This document shows, in pieces, positions 8,745 through 18,255 of a DNA stretch of 64,000 nucleotides. The position numbers and the translations under genes are program-made. The DNA comes from Evansella cellulosilytica DSM 2522 (GTDB lineage: Bacteria > Bacillota > Bacilli > Bacillales > Salisediminibacteriaceae), in the NCBI RefSeq assembly GCF_000177235.2, contig NC_014829.1, forward strand, positions 2,170,001-2,234,000, given 5' to 3'. The notes under the pieces were generated by a model, which did no database searches, had not been told where the DNA came from, and saw nothing but the letters and a program-made list of their open reading frames with translations. Numbering within the stretch: the stretch's first letter is position 1; each line of letters starts with the position of its first letter.

Positions 8745-9611
8745 ATGGATAACTCCATAACAATATACGAACTAAAACAAGAGCTTCATGAACAGGATTT
8801 ACAATATTTACTTCATCATCAACAGCAAAGCATTTGTTTTTTTCGATTTACTGGTGGTAATCAAAGTGAAACAGATGCTCTATATGAAAAACTATATAAA
8901 TTAAAAGATGGACAAGCCCTCTTATTTGTCATTTTTAGATTTCCATTCCGATTCGAGGGCAAAAAAAGAATGGAAACAGCCATCATGCAGTATTTCAGAC
9001 TAAAAGAAATTAGTGATGCTATTATATATTTTAATAGTGATGGAATGATGGAAACAATTGAATCGAAAACTTCTATTATCGATGCTAATAAAATCTTTGA
9101 CAAGATTGAAGCAGCACCAATAAGAAGTATTCGAGAAATGATACAACATACTGGAGATATTAATATAGATGTTCATGATTTAAAAACGTTTGTTAGTAAT
9201 AAAGATGGCGCTTTATTTGTACGAACATTTGAAGGGAAAACATTTGATGAGCCATTAAAACACTTTATTTCAACACCGTATTTACCATCAGATTTTGCTG
9301 AAGGAAATCAGCTCATTGTCAATATAGGTTACTCACAAGACGTTCATATGGATACGTTTCGACAAATAAATTTAAGGCTAAATGACCTTTTTCATAAAGC
9401 AGAAATATTTAAGCTAGGCAGTTATGCAATGCAAGAACAAGGAGAAAAATTAAAGGTGACTATAATAGCCAATGGTATTGCTGATCCATTCGAGTGTCCT
9501 GATGAAAATATTACATCATTTCAGCGTGGATGGATGATGGAGAAATTAAATAGGGTGAAAATGTGGGGGAATTCCTTTAATAAAAAAGAAGTGAGAACAA
9601 TGAAAAAATGA
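8745..9611 (+). CDS. Divergent FtsZ/tubulin-family protein lacking the GTP-binding half
   Basis: The 288-residue protein aligns by eye with the second half of FtsZ. Residues 60-74 (VIFRFPFRFEGKKR) match the FtsZ segment after the tubulin signature. Residues 136-152 (TGDINIDVHDLKTFVSNK) match the T7 loop, with N140, D142 and D145 in the catalytic positions. Residues 172-250 follow the FtsZ C-terminal domain and end at KVTIIANGI. At the T4 position GGGTGTG is replaced by TGGNQSE (residues 36-42), and loops T1-T3 are missing, leaving about 35 unrelated residues. The FtsZ C-terminal peptide is absent. It probably cannot bind GTP but might contact FtsZ through T7; this is inference. AGGGAGGGAG precedes the ATG and a strong terminator follows, so it is monocistronic. 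A candidate promoter (TTGACA 8687, TATAAT 8714) has poor spacing. Confidence 0.75.
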   Translation: MDNSITIYELKQELHEQDLQYLLHHQQQSICFFRFTGGNQSETDALYEKLYKLKDGQALLFVIFRFPFRFEGKKRMETAIMQYFRLKEISDAIIYFNSDGMMETIESKTSIIDANKIFDKIEAAPIRSIREMIQHTGDINIDVHDLKTFVSNKDGALFVRTFEGKTFDEPLKHFISTPYLPSDFAEGNQLIVNIGYSQDVHMDTFRQINLRLNDLFHKAEIFKLGSYAMQEQGEKLKVTIIANGIADPFECPDENITSFQRGWMMEKLNRVKMWGNSFNKKEVRTMKK

Positions 9612-9622
9612 ATGGAAATATG

Positions 9623-9668
9623 AAAAAAAGGACCATAAAGGCAGTTCATACCTTTATGGTCCTTTTTT
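9623..9668. terminator. Strong terminator after the FtsZ-like gene
   Basis: AAAAAGGACCATAAAGG and CCTTTATGGTCCTTTTTT form a 17-bp stem (arms 9623-9641 and 9651-9668). A-runs and T-runs on both sides let it serve the convergent gene at 9735 as well. Confidence 0.9.
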
Positions 9669-9734
9669 AGATGAAACAAAGATAAAACTTGACTGTGGAC
9701 TTTTCAGTCGCTTAAAAAGAATGTGAAGCAATTA

Positions 9735-10814
9735 CTATGCTGCTTTTTTAACCTTTTCTTTTTTCTTTTTCATTTCGAAAAACCATTTTATCAAAGGTGG
9801 TACGAAGATAATAATTATCAGTATTCGTATAAACTGAAGCGCGCTTACAATTGCTGGGTCTGCACCGATTGCTGCAGCGGTTAATACCATTTCAATTAGT
9901 CCACCAGGAGCAATACTTAACATCGCTGTAGACAAAGACAAAGAAGTTAATGCTGCTAAAATGACACCTAGTCCAAACGATATAGCGATGAGAGCAAGCG
10001 CTAAACCAAAATAAGCAAAGCAATATTTACCACCAATTTTTAAGTCTTTAAAATGAATATTTTTACCAATTCCTATTCCGACGAAAATTTGTGCAATAAT
10101 GAGAATGATGGATGGGAGTGGCAATAATTCAAGCGAACTAATATTGAGCAAAGCGGTTATTGCTAATGGGAAAATAATAATACCTGCAGGCATCACATTT
10201 CTTAGCGTTATACCTGCCACAATTGGAATAACATACAACAGATACCCCCAACTTAGTGAGATCATTTCATTCCCTTCGTTTTCTAATGCAAAGGATGATT
10301 CAACATCACTCGCTGTAAATAAATGTATAGTTACAAAAGGTACAACGAATAGAACAGTTAATAGTCGTACAGTTTGAAAAATGGCGACTAACGATGGACG
10401 CGCATGCAACGATTCACTAGCTGTCACCATCTCTGTTAAACCACCAGGAATGGAACCTAAAATACTTGTGATTCTATCAACTTTAATCCACTTGGCTAAT
10501 AGAGCACTGTTAAAAATACTAATAAAGATGAGGATGATCGTTAAAAGTATGTACGGTAAGATATAAGGTCCAACAGTTATAAAGGTTTCATTAGTAAAGT
10601 AAAGTCCGAAAAATGTACCTAATATTAATAAACCACTATTTTTTATTGGGGATGGCCATAGTATTGTTCTTTTTGAAAAACCTTGCCAAAGCATAATGAA
10701 AGCCATTGCTCCTAAAACCCATGGTAAAGGTAAATCCAATACGAAGAATAACAAACCACCTAGCAAACCAACGAGGAAAGTTTCTAATATAACTTTTAAA
10801 TGTATGTTTTTCAT
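9735..10814 (-). CDS. AbrB-family membrane protein (putative ammonia monooxygenase/transport family)
   Basis: The 359-residue protein has about ten helices arranged as two similar halves, the AbrB-duplication family often labelled ammonia monooxygenase without good evidence. Characteristic repeats are LGSIPGGLTEMV (first half) and LSIAPGGLIEMVLTA (second half). It is likely a transporter of unknown substrate. The frame begins at 10838, but AAGGAGT eight bases ahead supports ATG 10814. It is divergent from the hydrolase at 10928. Confidence 0.85.
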   Translation of the reverse strand: MKNIHLKVILETFLVGLLGGLLFFVLDLPLPWVLGAMAFIMLWQGFSKRTILWPSPIKNSGLLILGTFFGLYFTNETFITVGPYILPYILLTIILIFISIFNSALLAKWIKVDRITSILGSIPGGLTEMVTASESLHARPSLVAIFQTVRLLTVLFVVPFVTIHLFTASDVESSFALENEGNEMISLSWGYLLYVIPIVAGITLRNVMPAGIIIFPLAITALLNISSLELLPLPSIILIIAQIFVGIGIGKNIHFKDLKIGGKYCFAYFGLALALIAISFGLGVILAALTSLSLSTAMLSIAPGGLIEMVLTAAAIGADPAIVSALQFIRILIIIIFVPPLIKWFFEMKKKKEKVKKAA

Positions 10815-10927
10815 AGAGAAATACTCCTTACATGTCATACAGTAATTGTAACATAAATATATGACTCATAACTTCCCTTGATATTTGGGTATATTATAAA
10901 CAAAAAGCAAAAGGAGTTAAACGATTT

Positions 10928-11752
10928 ATGTCAAAAATCTACTTAAATAATGAATATATTAATATAGCAAATGTAAACATTTATTGTGAATACAAGTTAA
11001 ATAATAAGCCTCCACTACTTTTACTCCATGGCTTCGTCTCCTCTACCTATACATTCAACAAGCTTATTCCATTATTATCTGAGCATTTCTCCATTATAGC
11101 TATCGATCTACCTGGATTTGGGAAAAGTGAAAAATCGAAATCGTTTGTTTATTCATTTGAAAGTTATGCATCGCTTGTTGTTGAGTGTATGAAACATTTT
11201 GAAATAAATAAAGTATCTATAGTCGGTCACTCAATGGGAGGACAAATAGCGCTTTATATAGCTAAATCAAATCCTGAGTTAATCGACACGTTGATTCTTT
11301 TATGTAGTTCTGGATATAGAGCAAGAGCAAAAAAAATCCTTATATATTGCTCCTACTTACCCCTTTTTACTTATATAGCAAAAAAGTGGATACAACAAAA
11401 AGATATCCAGAAAACTTTAGAAACAGTTTTTTACAACAAAAGTCATATTCATGAAGAACTAATTAAGGAGTTTTCTAGACCACTTCAAGAAAAGGCATTT
11501 TATTGTTCCTTAGTTCGCCTCCTTCGCCATCGAGAAGGAGATTTGCATAGTTTTGATTTAAGGAAAATTCATATACCAACATTATTATTATGGGGAGAGA
11601 ATGATCGAGTTGTCCCTGTACACGTAGGTGAAAAACTAAAAGACGACTTGCCAAATGCGAAATTAGTAACCTATAAAGAAACAGGTCACCTTATTACAGA
11701 GGAAAGGGTAAAGGAAGTATTTAAAGAAATAACAGCTTATCTAAAAACTTAA
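10928..11752 (+). CDS. Alpha/beta hydrolase
   Basis: The 274-residue protein has the alpha/beta-hydrolase fold signatures: the oxyanion-hole motif HGFVSSTYTF, the nucleophile elbow GHSMGGQ, a late Asp in LLWGENDRVVP and a catalytic His in TGHLITEE. It has no signal peptide, so it is a cytosolic esterase or carboxylesterase-like enzyme. AAAAGGAG supports the ATG. It sits 84 bp before a ring-cleaving dioxygenase on the same strand; hydrolases of this kind accompany MhqD/MhqO-type quinone detoxification in B. subtilis, so a similar role is possible. Confidence 0.85.
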   Translation: MSKIYLNNEYINIANVNIYCEYKLNNKPPLLLLHGFVSSTYTFNKLIPLLSEHFSIIAIDLPGFGKSEKSKSFVYSFESYASLVVECMKHFEINKVSIVGHSMGGQIALYIAKSNPELIDTLILLCSSGYRARAKKILIYCSYLPLFTYIAKKWIQQKDIQKTLETVFYNKSHIHEELIKEFSRPLQEKAFYCSLVRLLRHREGDLHSFDLRKIHIPTLLLWGENDRVVPVHVGEKLKDDLPNAKLVTYKETGHLITEERVKEVFKEITAYLKT

Positions 11753-11836
11753 TAATAAAGGCAACTTTGCAAAAAGGAATAATTGGGACTATCATAAGGT
11801 TAACAGCTAACTATATTATCGTGGGAGGTATTTAAG

Positions 11837-12805
11837 TTGCCGAATAAACAATTAATAGGCATTCATCACGTATCTGCAATAACAAAAAATGCAAGAGATA
11901 ATTATAACTTTTATACAAAAATGTTAGGACTAAGGCTTGTAAAAAAGACTGTAAACCAAGATGATACGTCCATGTATCACCTTTTCTACGCCGACGAAAG
12001 AGGAAATCCAGGAACTGATTTTACTTTTTTTGAAATACCAGTCGTGGGTAGGACGTATGAAGGTACCAATTGTATATCATTAACGACTTTAAGAGTAAAA
12101 AATGATAAAGCATTAGAATATTGGAAAAATAGATTTAATAAATACGGTGTGCAACATGAGATCATCTCAGAAGTATGTGGACGAAGTACTTTAGCATTTA
12201 AGGATCATGAAAATCAAAGACTTATGCTTGTTTCTGATGAAAAGAACGTAGGCGTACCTGGTGGTAAGGCGTGGGGCAAAAGCACTATTCCTGATGATTA
12301 TGGAATCATTGGCTTAGGTCCTGTCGAATTAACAGTTTCACGATTAGAACGCACTGTTAATACATTAGTTGAGGTATTAGGATTTAGAAAGAAACATACA
12401 TATCAATCAAGCAAAACGATTCATGTATATGAAACTGGGGAAGGGGGGAGTGGTGCAGAAGTTCATGTTATAGAAGAGAAAGCTCTCCCCCGAGAAAAAG
12501 CGGGTAGAGGCAGTGTTCATCATGTTGCATTTCGTGTTAAAGATAATATTGAGTTAAAAAAGTGGGAAAATAAGCTGACCAGTTTAAACATTGGTCATTC
12601 TGGTATTGTTGAACGATACTATTTTCAATCACTTTATTTTAGAGAACCGAATGGAATCTTATTTGAATTGGCAACGGATGGTCCAGGATTTGAAGTAGAT
12701 GAGGAGTTTGAGGAACTTGGTGAGAAGTTAGCTTTGCCTCCATTCTTTGAAGATAAAAGAGCTGAAATTGAGGCGAAACTACAACCGTTAGAAACTTCTA
12801 AATAA
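11837..12805 (+). CDS. Ring-cleaving dioxygenase, MhqO/MhqE type (VOC superfamily)
   Basis: The 322-residue protein carries two vicinal-oxygen-chelate (glyoxalase-like) modules: about residues 6-130 (IGIHHVSAITKNARDNYNFY) and 150-285 (GPVELTVSRLERTVNTLVEV, then GSVHHVAFRVKD). Metal ligands are probably H9, the His pair in SVHHVAF and the late Glu in ILFELATDGPG. Family members are annotated as ring-cleaving dioxygenases acting on hydroquinone-like compounds and are induced by quinones in B. subtilis. The start is TTG 11837 after GGGAGG. A terminator follows. Confidence 0.88.
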   Translation: MPNKQLIGIHHVSAITKNARDNYNFYTKMLGLRLVKKTVNQDDTSMYHLFYADERGNPGTDFTFFEIPVVGRTYEGTNCISLTTLRVKNDKALEYWKNRFNKYGVQHEIISEVCGRSTLAFKDHENQRLMLVSDEKNVGVPGGKAWGKSTIPDDYGIIGLGPVELTVSRLERTVNTLVEVLGFRKKHTYQSSKTIHVYETGEGGSGAEVHVIEEKALPREKAGRGSVHHVAFRVKDNIELKKWENKLTSLNIGHSGIVERYYFQSLYFREPNGILFELATDGPGFEVDEEFEELGEKLALPPFFEDKRAEIEAKLQPLETSK

Positions 12806-12810
12806 AGCAA

Positions 12811-12850
12811 GAAAAAAAGATGGTTCTTTTTTGGAAGTATCTTTTTTCTT
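12811..12850 (+). terminator. Terminator after the ring-cleaving dioxygenase
   Basis: GAAAAAAAGAT (12811-12821) pairs with ATCTTTTTTC (12839-12848) and runs into T-rich sequence. Confidence 0.75.
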
Positions 12851-12938
12851 TTCTGTAAAAACTGATAAATACTGATTCAAAGGGTACACTGAAAAAAGTA
12901 TGTACATAATCAATAAATAAGAGGGAGGATATCGCTAA

Positions 12939-14429
12939 ATGGAAAAACCTAGTACAGTTATCGTCATATTTGGGGCTACTGGTGACTTAGCAAAAAGAAA
13001 GCTCTATCCATCGATTTATAACCTATATAAAAAAGGACAACTCTCCAAAAAATTTGCCGTTGTTGGTGTAGCAAGGAGAGCTTGGACGAATGAAATTATA
13101 AGAGAGAATGTATCTGCTTCTATAAAAAGTGAAGTAGAAGGCGATATAAGTGATTTAGATGAATTTAGTAATCATTTTTACTATTTACCTTTTGATGTCA
13201 CTAGTAAATCGTCCTATCATGACTTAGACAACCTTATCAATTCATTAGAAGATGAGTATGACATACAAGGAAATAGAATTTTTTACATGGCAATGGCACC
13301 GGAATTTTTTGGTACAATAGCGTTGAATCTAAAAACAGAGGGAGTAACAAATACAAAAGGTTGGACAAGGTTAGTAATAGAGAAGCCATTTGGACATAAC
13401 TACGACTCTGCAAAAAAATTAAATGATGAAATTCGCGAAGCCTTTACAGAAGATGAAATTTATCGCATAGATCATTACTTAGGAAAGGAAATGGTCCAAA
13501 ATATAGAAGTCATTCGATTTGCAAATGCCATTTTTGAGCCATTATGGAATAACAGATATATTTCTAATGTACAAATTACTTCTAGTGAGACTTTAGGAGT
13601 TGAGGATAGAGGTGGATATTACGAAAACTCTGGTGCTTTAAGGGACATGGTCCAAAACCATATGTTACAAATGGTTTCTTTACTAGCAATGGATCCACCA
13701 ATCCGGCTTACGACGGATGAGATTAGGAGTGAAAAAATCAAAGTGCTCCGTGCCTTACGGACTATTAAAGGAGACAAAGTTGAAAAATATTTTGTAAGAG
13801 GACAATATGGTCCTGGAAAGATCAATAATAATGAAGTACCTGGTTATCGAAGTGAAGATAAAGTAAATCCAGATTCAAACACAGAGACCTTCGTAGCAGG
13901 AAAATTAATGATAGATAATCATCGATGGGCAGGAGTACCTTTTTATATTAGAACTGGAAAAAGGATGAAAGAGAAATCTACTAAAATTGTAATACAATTT
14001 AAAGAATTACCGATGAATCTGTACTATAAAAATAAGGAAACCCTTCACTCGAATTTACTTATCATTCATATACAGCCTGATGAAGGGATTAGCCTTACAT
14101 TAAACGGAAAAAAACTCGGGCCAACAGGTGGGACGGTCCCAGTTCGTTTAGATTATAGAAACGACGGTATTGATGGCTTTAATACTCCAGAAGCATATGA
14201 ACGATTATTATATGATTGTATGTTAGGCGATGCTACTAATTTTGCTCATTGGGATGAATTAGACCTTTCATGGAATTTCATTGACGCTATCTCAGAAGTG
14301 TGGGAGAAAAAGAGCAAAAAAGAACCATTTCTCTATCCATCTGGTACAATGGGACCAAATGAATCTGAAGATTTGTTACAAGAGAATGGTCATAAATGGT
14401 GGCCAATCACAAAATATGAATTAGAATAA
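12939..14429 (+). CDS. zwf: Glucose-6-phosphate 1-dehydrogenase
   Basis: The 496-residue enzyme oxidises glucose-6-phosphate to 6-phosphogluconolactone, the entry to the pentose-phosphate pathway and a main NADPH source. It shows the cofactor motif FGATGDLAKRKLYPS at residues 11-25 and the active-site signature RIDHYLGKE near residue 180. The length is normal. AGGGAGGA precedes the ATG. The gene is monocistronic, and its terminator (14461-14494) is shared with the convergent ectC. No gnd gene is beside it, although the two are often linked elsewhere. Confidence 0.97.
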   Translation: MEKPSTVIVIFGATGDLAKRKLYPSIYNLYKKGQLSKKFAVVGVARRAWTNEIIRENVSASIKSEVEGDISDLDEFSNHFYYLPFDVTSKSSYHDLDNLINSLEDEYDIQGNRIFYMAMAPEFFGTIALNLKTEGVTNTKGWTRLVIEKPFGHNYDSAKKLNDEIREAFTEDEIYRIDHYLGKEMVQNIEVIRFANAIFEPLWNNRYISNVQITSSETLGVEDRGGYYENSGALRDMVQNHMLQMVSLLAMDPPIRLTTDEIRSEKIKVLRALRTIKGDKVEKYFVRGQYGPGKINNNEVPGYRSEDKVNPDSNTETFVAGKLMIDNHRWAGVPFYIRTGKRMKEKSTKIVIQFKELPMNLYYKNKETLHSNLLIIHIQPDEGISLTLNGKKLGPTGGTVPVRLDYRNDGIDGFNTPEAYERLLYDCMLGDATNFAHWDELDLSWNFIDAISEVWEKKSKKEPFLYPSGTMGPNESEDLLQENGHKWWPITKYELE

Positions 14430-14460
14430 ATAATTGATCGTCATTTAAATTAGACAAAAT

Positions 14461-14494
14461 AAAAAAACAATCAAGTGTTAGCTTGATTGTTTTT
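14461..14494. terminator. Bidirectional terminator between zwf and ectC
   Basis: AAAAAACAATCAAG and CTTGATTGTTTTTT form a 14-bp stem around a six-base loop. It is symmetrical, so it should end both convergent transcripts. Confidence 0.9.
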
Positions 14495-14503
14495 TATCAT
14501 ACA

Positions 14504-14890
14504 TTATTCTTTTATTACTGGATAAACACCGTTTTCATCATGAACTTCGCGGCCCGTAATCGGTGGATTAAATACACAGACCATTCGCATATCTGTTTTT
14601 CCACGTAATAAATGCTCGTCGTGCTCATCTAATGCATAGATGGTACCAGCTTTAATTTCATGTACTTTGTTATCTTTTAAAGTAACAACTTCACCTTCAC
14701 CTTCAATACAATAAACGGCTTCTAAATGATTTTGGTACCAAATGTGTGTTTCAGTACCGGCTTTAATAATTGTATCGTGAACAGAATATCCCATTCCGTC
14801 TTTTGCTAATAGTAATCGTCTACTAACCCAGTTACCACCATCAATTTCTTGATCAGTTCCAATAATGTCTTCAAGTTTAACTGTTTTCAT
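14504..14890 (-). CDS. ectC: L-ectoine synthase
   Basis: The 128-residue cupin closes N-gamma-acetyl-diaminobutyrate into ectoine, the last step of the compatible-solute pathway. The family pattern is plain: the start [20 protein letters not shown], the [17 protein letters not shown] cupin strand and [11 protein letters not shown] with metal-ligand histidine. The length equals known EctC. AGGAGGAAG lies ahead of the ATG, and 35 bp separate it from ectB. No ectD hydroxylase follows, so ectoine rather than hydroxyectoine is the product of this operon. Confidence 0.97.
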   Translation of the reverse strand: MKTVKLEDIIGTDQEIDGGNWVSRRLLLAKDGMGYSVHDTIIKAGTETHIWYQNHLEAVYCIEGEGEVVTLKDNKVHEIKAGTIYALDEHDEHLLRGKTDMRMVCVFNPPITGREVHDENGVYPVIKE

Positions 14891-14925
14891 GTTGTGCTTC
14901 CTCCTGTAAATTCAGTATATTTTTA

Positions 14926-16209
14926 TTAATTAGCAACTAATTCTTTTTTAGCAATCAGTGATTTAATACTTTCTTCTATCAGGTTAAAACCTCTTTTCAA
15001 TCCTTCTTCGTCTATTGTTAACGGTGGAAATAATTTAAATACTTGATCATTTACACCTGATGTTTCCATAATTAACCCTTTCTCAAAAGCAACTTCAGCG
15101 ACTTTTGCAGAAAGACCATCAATTTGGGACTCGATTCCTTGCATGAATCCACGACCACGAACGTTACCTTCAAGTTCAGGATATTTAGTAACCATCTCAT
15201 GTAAAAACTCAGTAATTAATTTTGACTTTTCTTGTATCCCTTCCTCAAAGGACTTATCTTCCCAATAAGTTAAGGATTCTGTAGCGGTTATAAATGCAGG
15301 ATTGTTACCACGGAAAGTACCATTATGTTCACCAGGGTTCCAAATATCTAACTCAGGCTTGAACAAAGTAAGTGCCAATGGTAATCCGTAGCCACCAATT
15401 GATTTAGATAAACATACAATATCAGGATTAATTCCCGCTGGTTCAAATGAGAAGAAAGTACCTGTACGACCTACTCCAGCTTGAACATCATCAACGATAA
15501 GTAGAATACCCCATTTTTTACAGATTTCATCAACCCGCTGTAACCATTCGAACCTTGCAGCATTGATTCCGCCTTCTCCTTGAACTGTTTCAAGAATCAT
15601 AGCAGCCGGAGTATCAACACCACTACCATTATCCTCTAAAAATCTCTCTAAATAATCTAAAGTATCCATTTCTTCGTTCACAAAGTTATCAAATGGCATT
15701 GTTACAGTATTATTTAATGGGATTCCTGCGCCCGCTCGTTTTGACGCATTTCCTGTGACGGATAATGATCCAATAGTCATTCCATGGAAACCATTTGTAA
15801 AGCTAATAATGTCCGTTCTTCCAGTGACTTTTCGTGCTAATTTTAACGCACTTTCTACAGTATTTGTTCCAGTTGGTCCTGGAAACATCACTTTATAGTC
15901 AAGGTTACGCGGTTTTAATATAACTTCTTTGAATTTCTTCAAAAACTCCGCCTTCGCTTCCGTTGCCATATCTAATGAATGTGTTACGCCATCATTCATA
16001 ATATACTCAACAAGTTTTTCTTTCATTTTAGGATCGTTATGACCATAGTTTAAAGCACCAGCTCCAGAGAAGAAATCAATATATTCTTTTCCATCTGCAT
16101 CCCACATTTTATAATTTTTAGCCTTCGTAAATACAGTAGGAAACCCTCTCACATAACTCCGTACATTAGATTCAATTTCTTCAAAAATACTCAGGTCATT
16201 TTTAATCAT
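14926..16209 (-). CDS. ectB: L-2,4-diaminobutyrate aminotransferase
   Basis: The 427-residue class III PLP aminotransferase makes L-2,4-diaminobutyrate from aspartate semialdehyde and glutamate. The PLP lysine is in [13 protein letters not shown] and the aspartate pair in [15 protein letters not shown]. The typical EctB start ([21 protein letters not shown]) is present. It is the middle gene of ectABC: 49 bp after ectA and 35 bp before ectC, each with its own ribosome site. Confidence 0.97.
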   Translation of the reverse strand: MIKNDLSIFEEIESNVRSYVRGFPTVFTKAKNYKMWDADGKEYIDFFSGAGALNYGHNDPKMKEKLVEYIMNDGVTHSLDMATEAKAEFLKKFKEVILKPRNLDYKVMFPGPTGTNTVESALKLARKVTGRTDIISFTNGFHGMTIGSLSVTGNASKRAGAGIPLNNTVTMPFDNFVNEEMDTLDYLERFLEDNGSGVDTPAAMILETVQGEGGINAARFEWLQRVDEICKKWGILLIVDDVQAGVGRTGTFFSFEPAGINPDIVCLSKSIGGYGLPLALTLFKPELDIWNPGEHNGTFRGNNPAFITATESLTYWEDKSFEEGIQEKSKLITEFLHEMVTKYPELEGNVRGRGFMQGIESQIDGLSAKVAEVAFEKGLIMETSGVNDQVFKLFPPLTIDEEGLKRGFNLIEESIKSLIAKKELVAN

Positions 16210-16258
16210 ATTTAAAGTAATACCTCCATTTTATTTTATACATACTAACTCTATCGTT

Positions 16259-16777
16259 TTACTTGGTTATTGGTCCAACTCTATACGTATCCTCTGCTTC
16301 ATGATTTCCTTTTTCACCAGGAAATAGCTCTTCAGAGAAGCATTCATTTACGGTACATTCTGTGTTCAACTCACGTGCTAGCCTGAAAAATAACGATTGT
16401 GAAGCGATATTTGTTGGGGTAACAGTGGCTTCCACATACTTTACTTTTTTACACACATTTCTTTCCAAAAGCTGTTGAAGCATTTTAGATGCTATGCCTT
16501 TGCCGCGTTGCGATGCATCAACACCAATTTGCCAGATAAATAGAACATTATTCTTTTCTGGGGGAATAAAAGCAGTAACAAAACCAACGACTTTACCATC
16601 TTCCTTAGCCACAACACATGTTTCTGAGAAAAACTCACACATCATGATGTATTTATACGGAGAATTTAAATCGAGTGTGGATTTATTAACGAGTTCCCAC
16701 ATTGGAGCACCATCTTGTGTAGTAGGCTTACTAAATGTAAGAGTACCATCTAATACCATTTGTGTTTTATTTGTCAT
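16259..16777 (-). CDS. ectA: L-2,4-diaminobutyrate N-gamma-acetyltransferase
   Basis: The 172-residue GNAT enzyme acetylates diaminobutyrate with acetyl-CoA. The acetyl-CoA loop is QRGKGIASKML, and the family features PTTQDGAPMWELV near the start and EATVTPTNIASQSLF near the end are present. ATG 16777 follows GAGGTG. It is first in ectABC, whose transcription is expected to rise with salinity. A second, stronger ribosome-like site (16828-16838) lies 50 bp further upstream without a start codon in the right frame. Confidence 0.97.
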   Translation of the reverse strand: MTNKTQMVLDGTLTFSKPTTQDGAPMWELVNKSTLDLNSPYKYIMMCEFFSETCVVAKEDGKVVGFVTAFIPPEKNNVLFIWQIGVDASQRGKGIASKMLQQLLERNVCKKVKYVEATVTPTNIASQSLFFRLARELNTECTVNECFSEELFPGEKGNHEAEDTYRVGPITK

Positions 16778-17241
16778 GTGGAATTTTCACCTCGGTTAAA
16801 AAGTGATTTTCTTTTAAAATGGAAAATCCTCCTCCTTTGGTTACGTAAATAATTTAACATTAACAATATTAATCGTATTGTTTTATTGTATTTAAATCAA
16901 ACTCGTTTAAATATGATTATTAGCAATATATTTGGATAAACCTACTATCAAGTAGATGAGGGTATAGTATCTTTTTTATTACTCATAAATCGTATCATTT
17001 TCAAGACTTTTGATAAAATGTGACAAATTTTTTTCTAATATATGGAATATTTTAATGGTGAATTAGAAAAATAGTAAAAAAGTCTTTTTGTAAAATGCAA
17101 AATTTCGATGAGGTTGTCCGTTAAATATGATAAATAATCTTTTTATGTAAAGGCTATTTTCGCATAGAATGTTGTTTTTAATACACCAAGTCAGAAAAAA
17201 GTGACAATTTATAGGAAAACAGCCTATGTAATAAACCCTTT
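16778..17241 (-). promoter_or_regulatory. Promoter and leader region of ectABC
   Basis: This 464-bp gap separates ectA from the upstream AEC gene. On the minus strand a candidate promoter TTGATT, 17 bp, TACGAT lies around 16870-16900, followed by an orphan GGAGGAGG at about 16828-16836. The distal part (16920-17240) is AT-rich and shows no gene, strong hairpin or obvious terminator. Long AT-rich upstream regions are usual for osmoregulated ect promoters. Confidence 0.45.
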
Positions 17242-18171
17242 TTAAATAAGGAGGAAAAGAAGAAAGTAAAGGAAGGGGACAGTGATAAAAGACAATAACG
17301 TAGATAAAGATACACCTATAGAAGCAAAGATATCATCACCAGCATATTTTTTTGCAAACATTGGTGTTGTCGGTGCACTCGGCATGGAGGCGATTAATAT
17401 AGCAACCATAACGACATCTAGAGAAATTGTAAAAATAAGACTTGGAAATAACGATAACGGAACAATTACTAGTTTTGTGAAAACAGCAATCCATAAAAAT
17501 TTATTTAAAATAAATTGAGACAATAAAAATTTATTATCAGCAATAATACAACCTATGAATAGCATGGAAAGAGGAATAGTCATACTGCCTATACTGTATA
17601 ACACGTTATTTATAAAAAGAGGTAGCTGATAAGGTAATAGTAAAATTACGATACCACAAATAGTTGATGCCATTCCTGGAGTTAAAAATATGTTTTTTAT
17701 AGAGATTTTTTGTTTATCCTTAACAAATATATAAATACCATATGACCAAATGTAAATAAGAAAGCTAAGGTTAAATACTGCAGCATACAAAATTCCTAGT
17801 TCTCCAAGAAGTAAATAACAAATAGCATATCCGATAAATCCTTGATTACCGAAAATGACAAGAGCTTGAAAAACTGCTTTCTGTGATTGTTTCAGAGATG
17901 CATTCTTACTAAGTAAGGTTGCCAATCCCGTTGCAATTAGTAACATGACACACGACAAAATCATTAGCCAAAAGAAATCAATAAGAAAATTCGAGTATAG
18001 AGTCACGTCCATTGAATATATGATAAGCGCGGGTAATGTGATATATAGTATTAATTGCACCATAACATGATTGCTCGTCTCTGGTATTACTTTGAGATAT
18101 TTAACGATAAATCCGATAGCTGCAAAAACAAATAAGGTACCCATTTCATAAAAAAGCAATAGAAACGACAT
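17242..18171 (-). CDS. Auxin efflux carrier (AEC) family transporter
   Basis: The 309-residue integral membrane protein has about ten helices and the AEC layout: N-terminal FAAIGFIVKYLKVIP, a glycine-asparagine motif FGNQGFIGYAI in the middle and SMPSAPTTPMFAKKYAGD in the C-terminal half. Bacterial members carry malate or other carboxylates; the substrate here is unknown. TAGGAGGG ahead of ATG 18171 fixes the start. It is transcribed toward ectA without a clear terminator, so some read-through is possible. It is divergent from uvsE (84 bp). Confidence 0.88.
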   Translation of the reverse strand: MSFLLLFYEMGTLFVFAAIGFIVKYLKVIPETSNHVMVQLILYITLPALIIYSMDVTLYSNFLIDFFWLMILSCVMLLIATGLATLLSKNASLKQSQKAVFQALVIFGNQGFIGYAICYLLLGELGILYAAVFNLSFLIYIWSYGIYIFVKDKQKISIKNIFLTPGMASTICGIVILLLPYQLPLFINNVLYSIGSMTIPLSMLFIGCIIADNKFLLSQFILNKFLWIAVFTKLVIVPLSLFPSLIFTISLDVVMVAILIASMPSAPTTPMFAKKYAGDDIFASIGVSLSTLLSFITVPFLYFLLFLLI

Positions 18172-18255
18172 GATGATTATCCCTCCTATAACACCATATG
18201 TTTAGCAGTTTTTTTTGTAGCTCGTCACGATATAACAAAGAAAGAAGGATATTTA

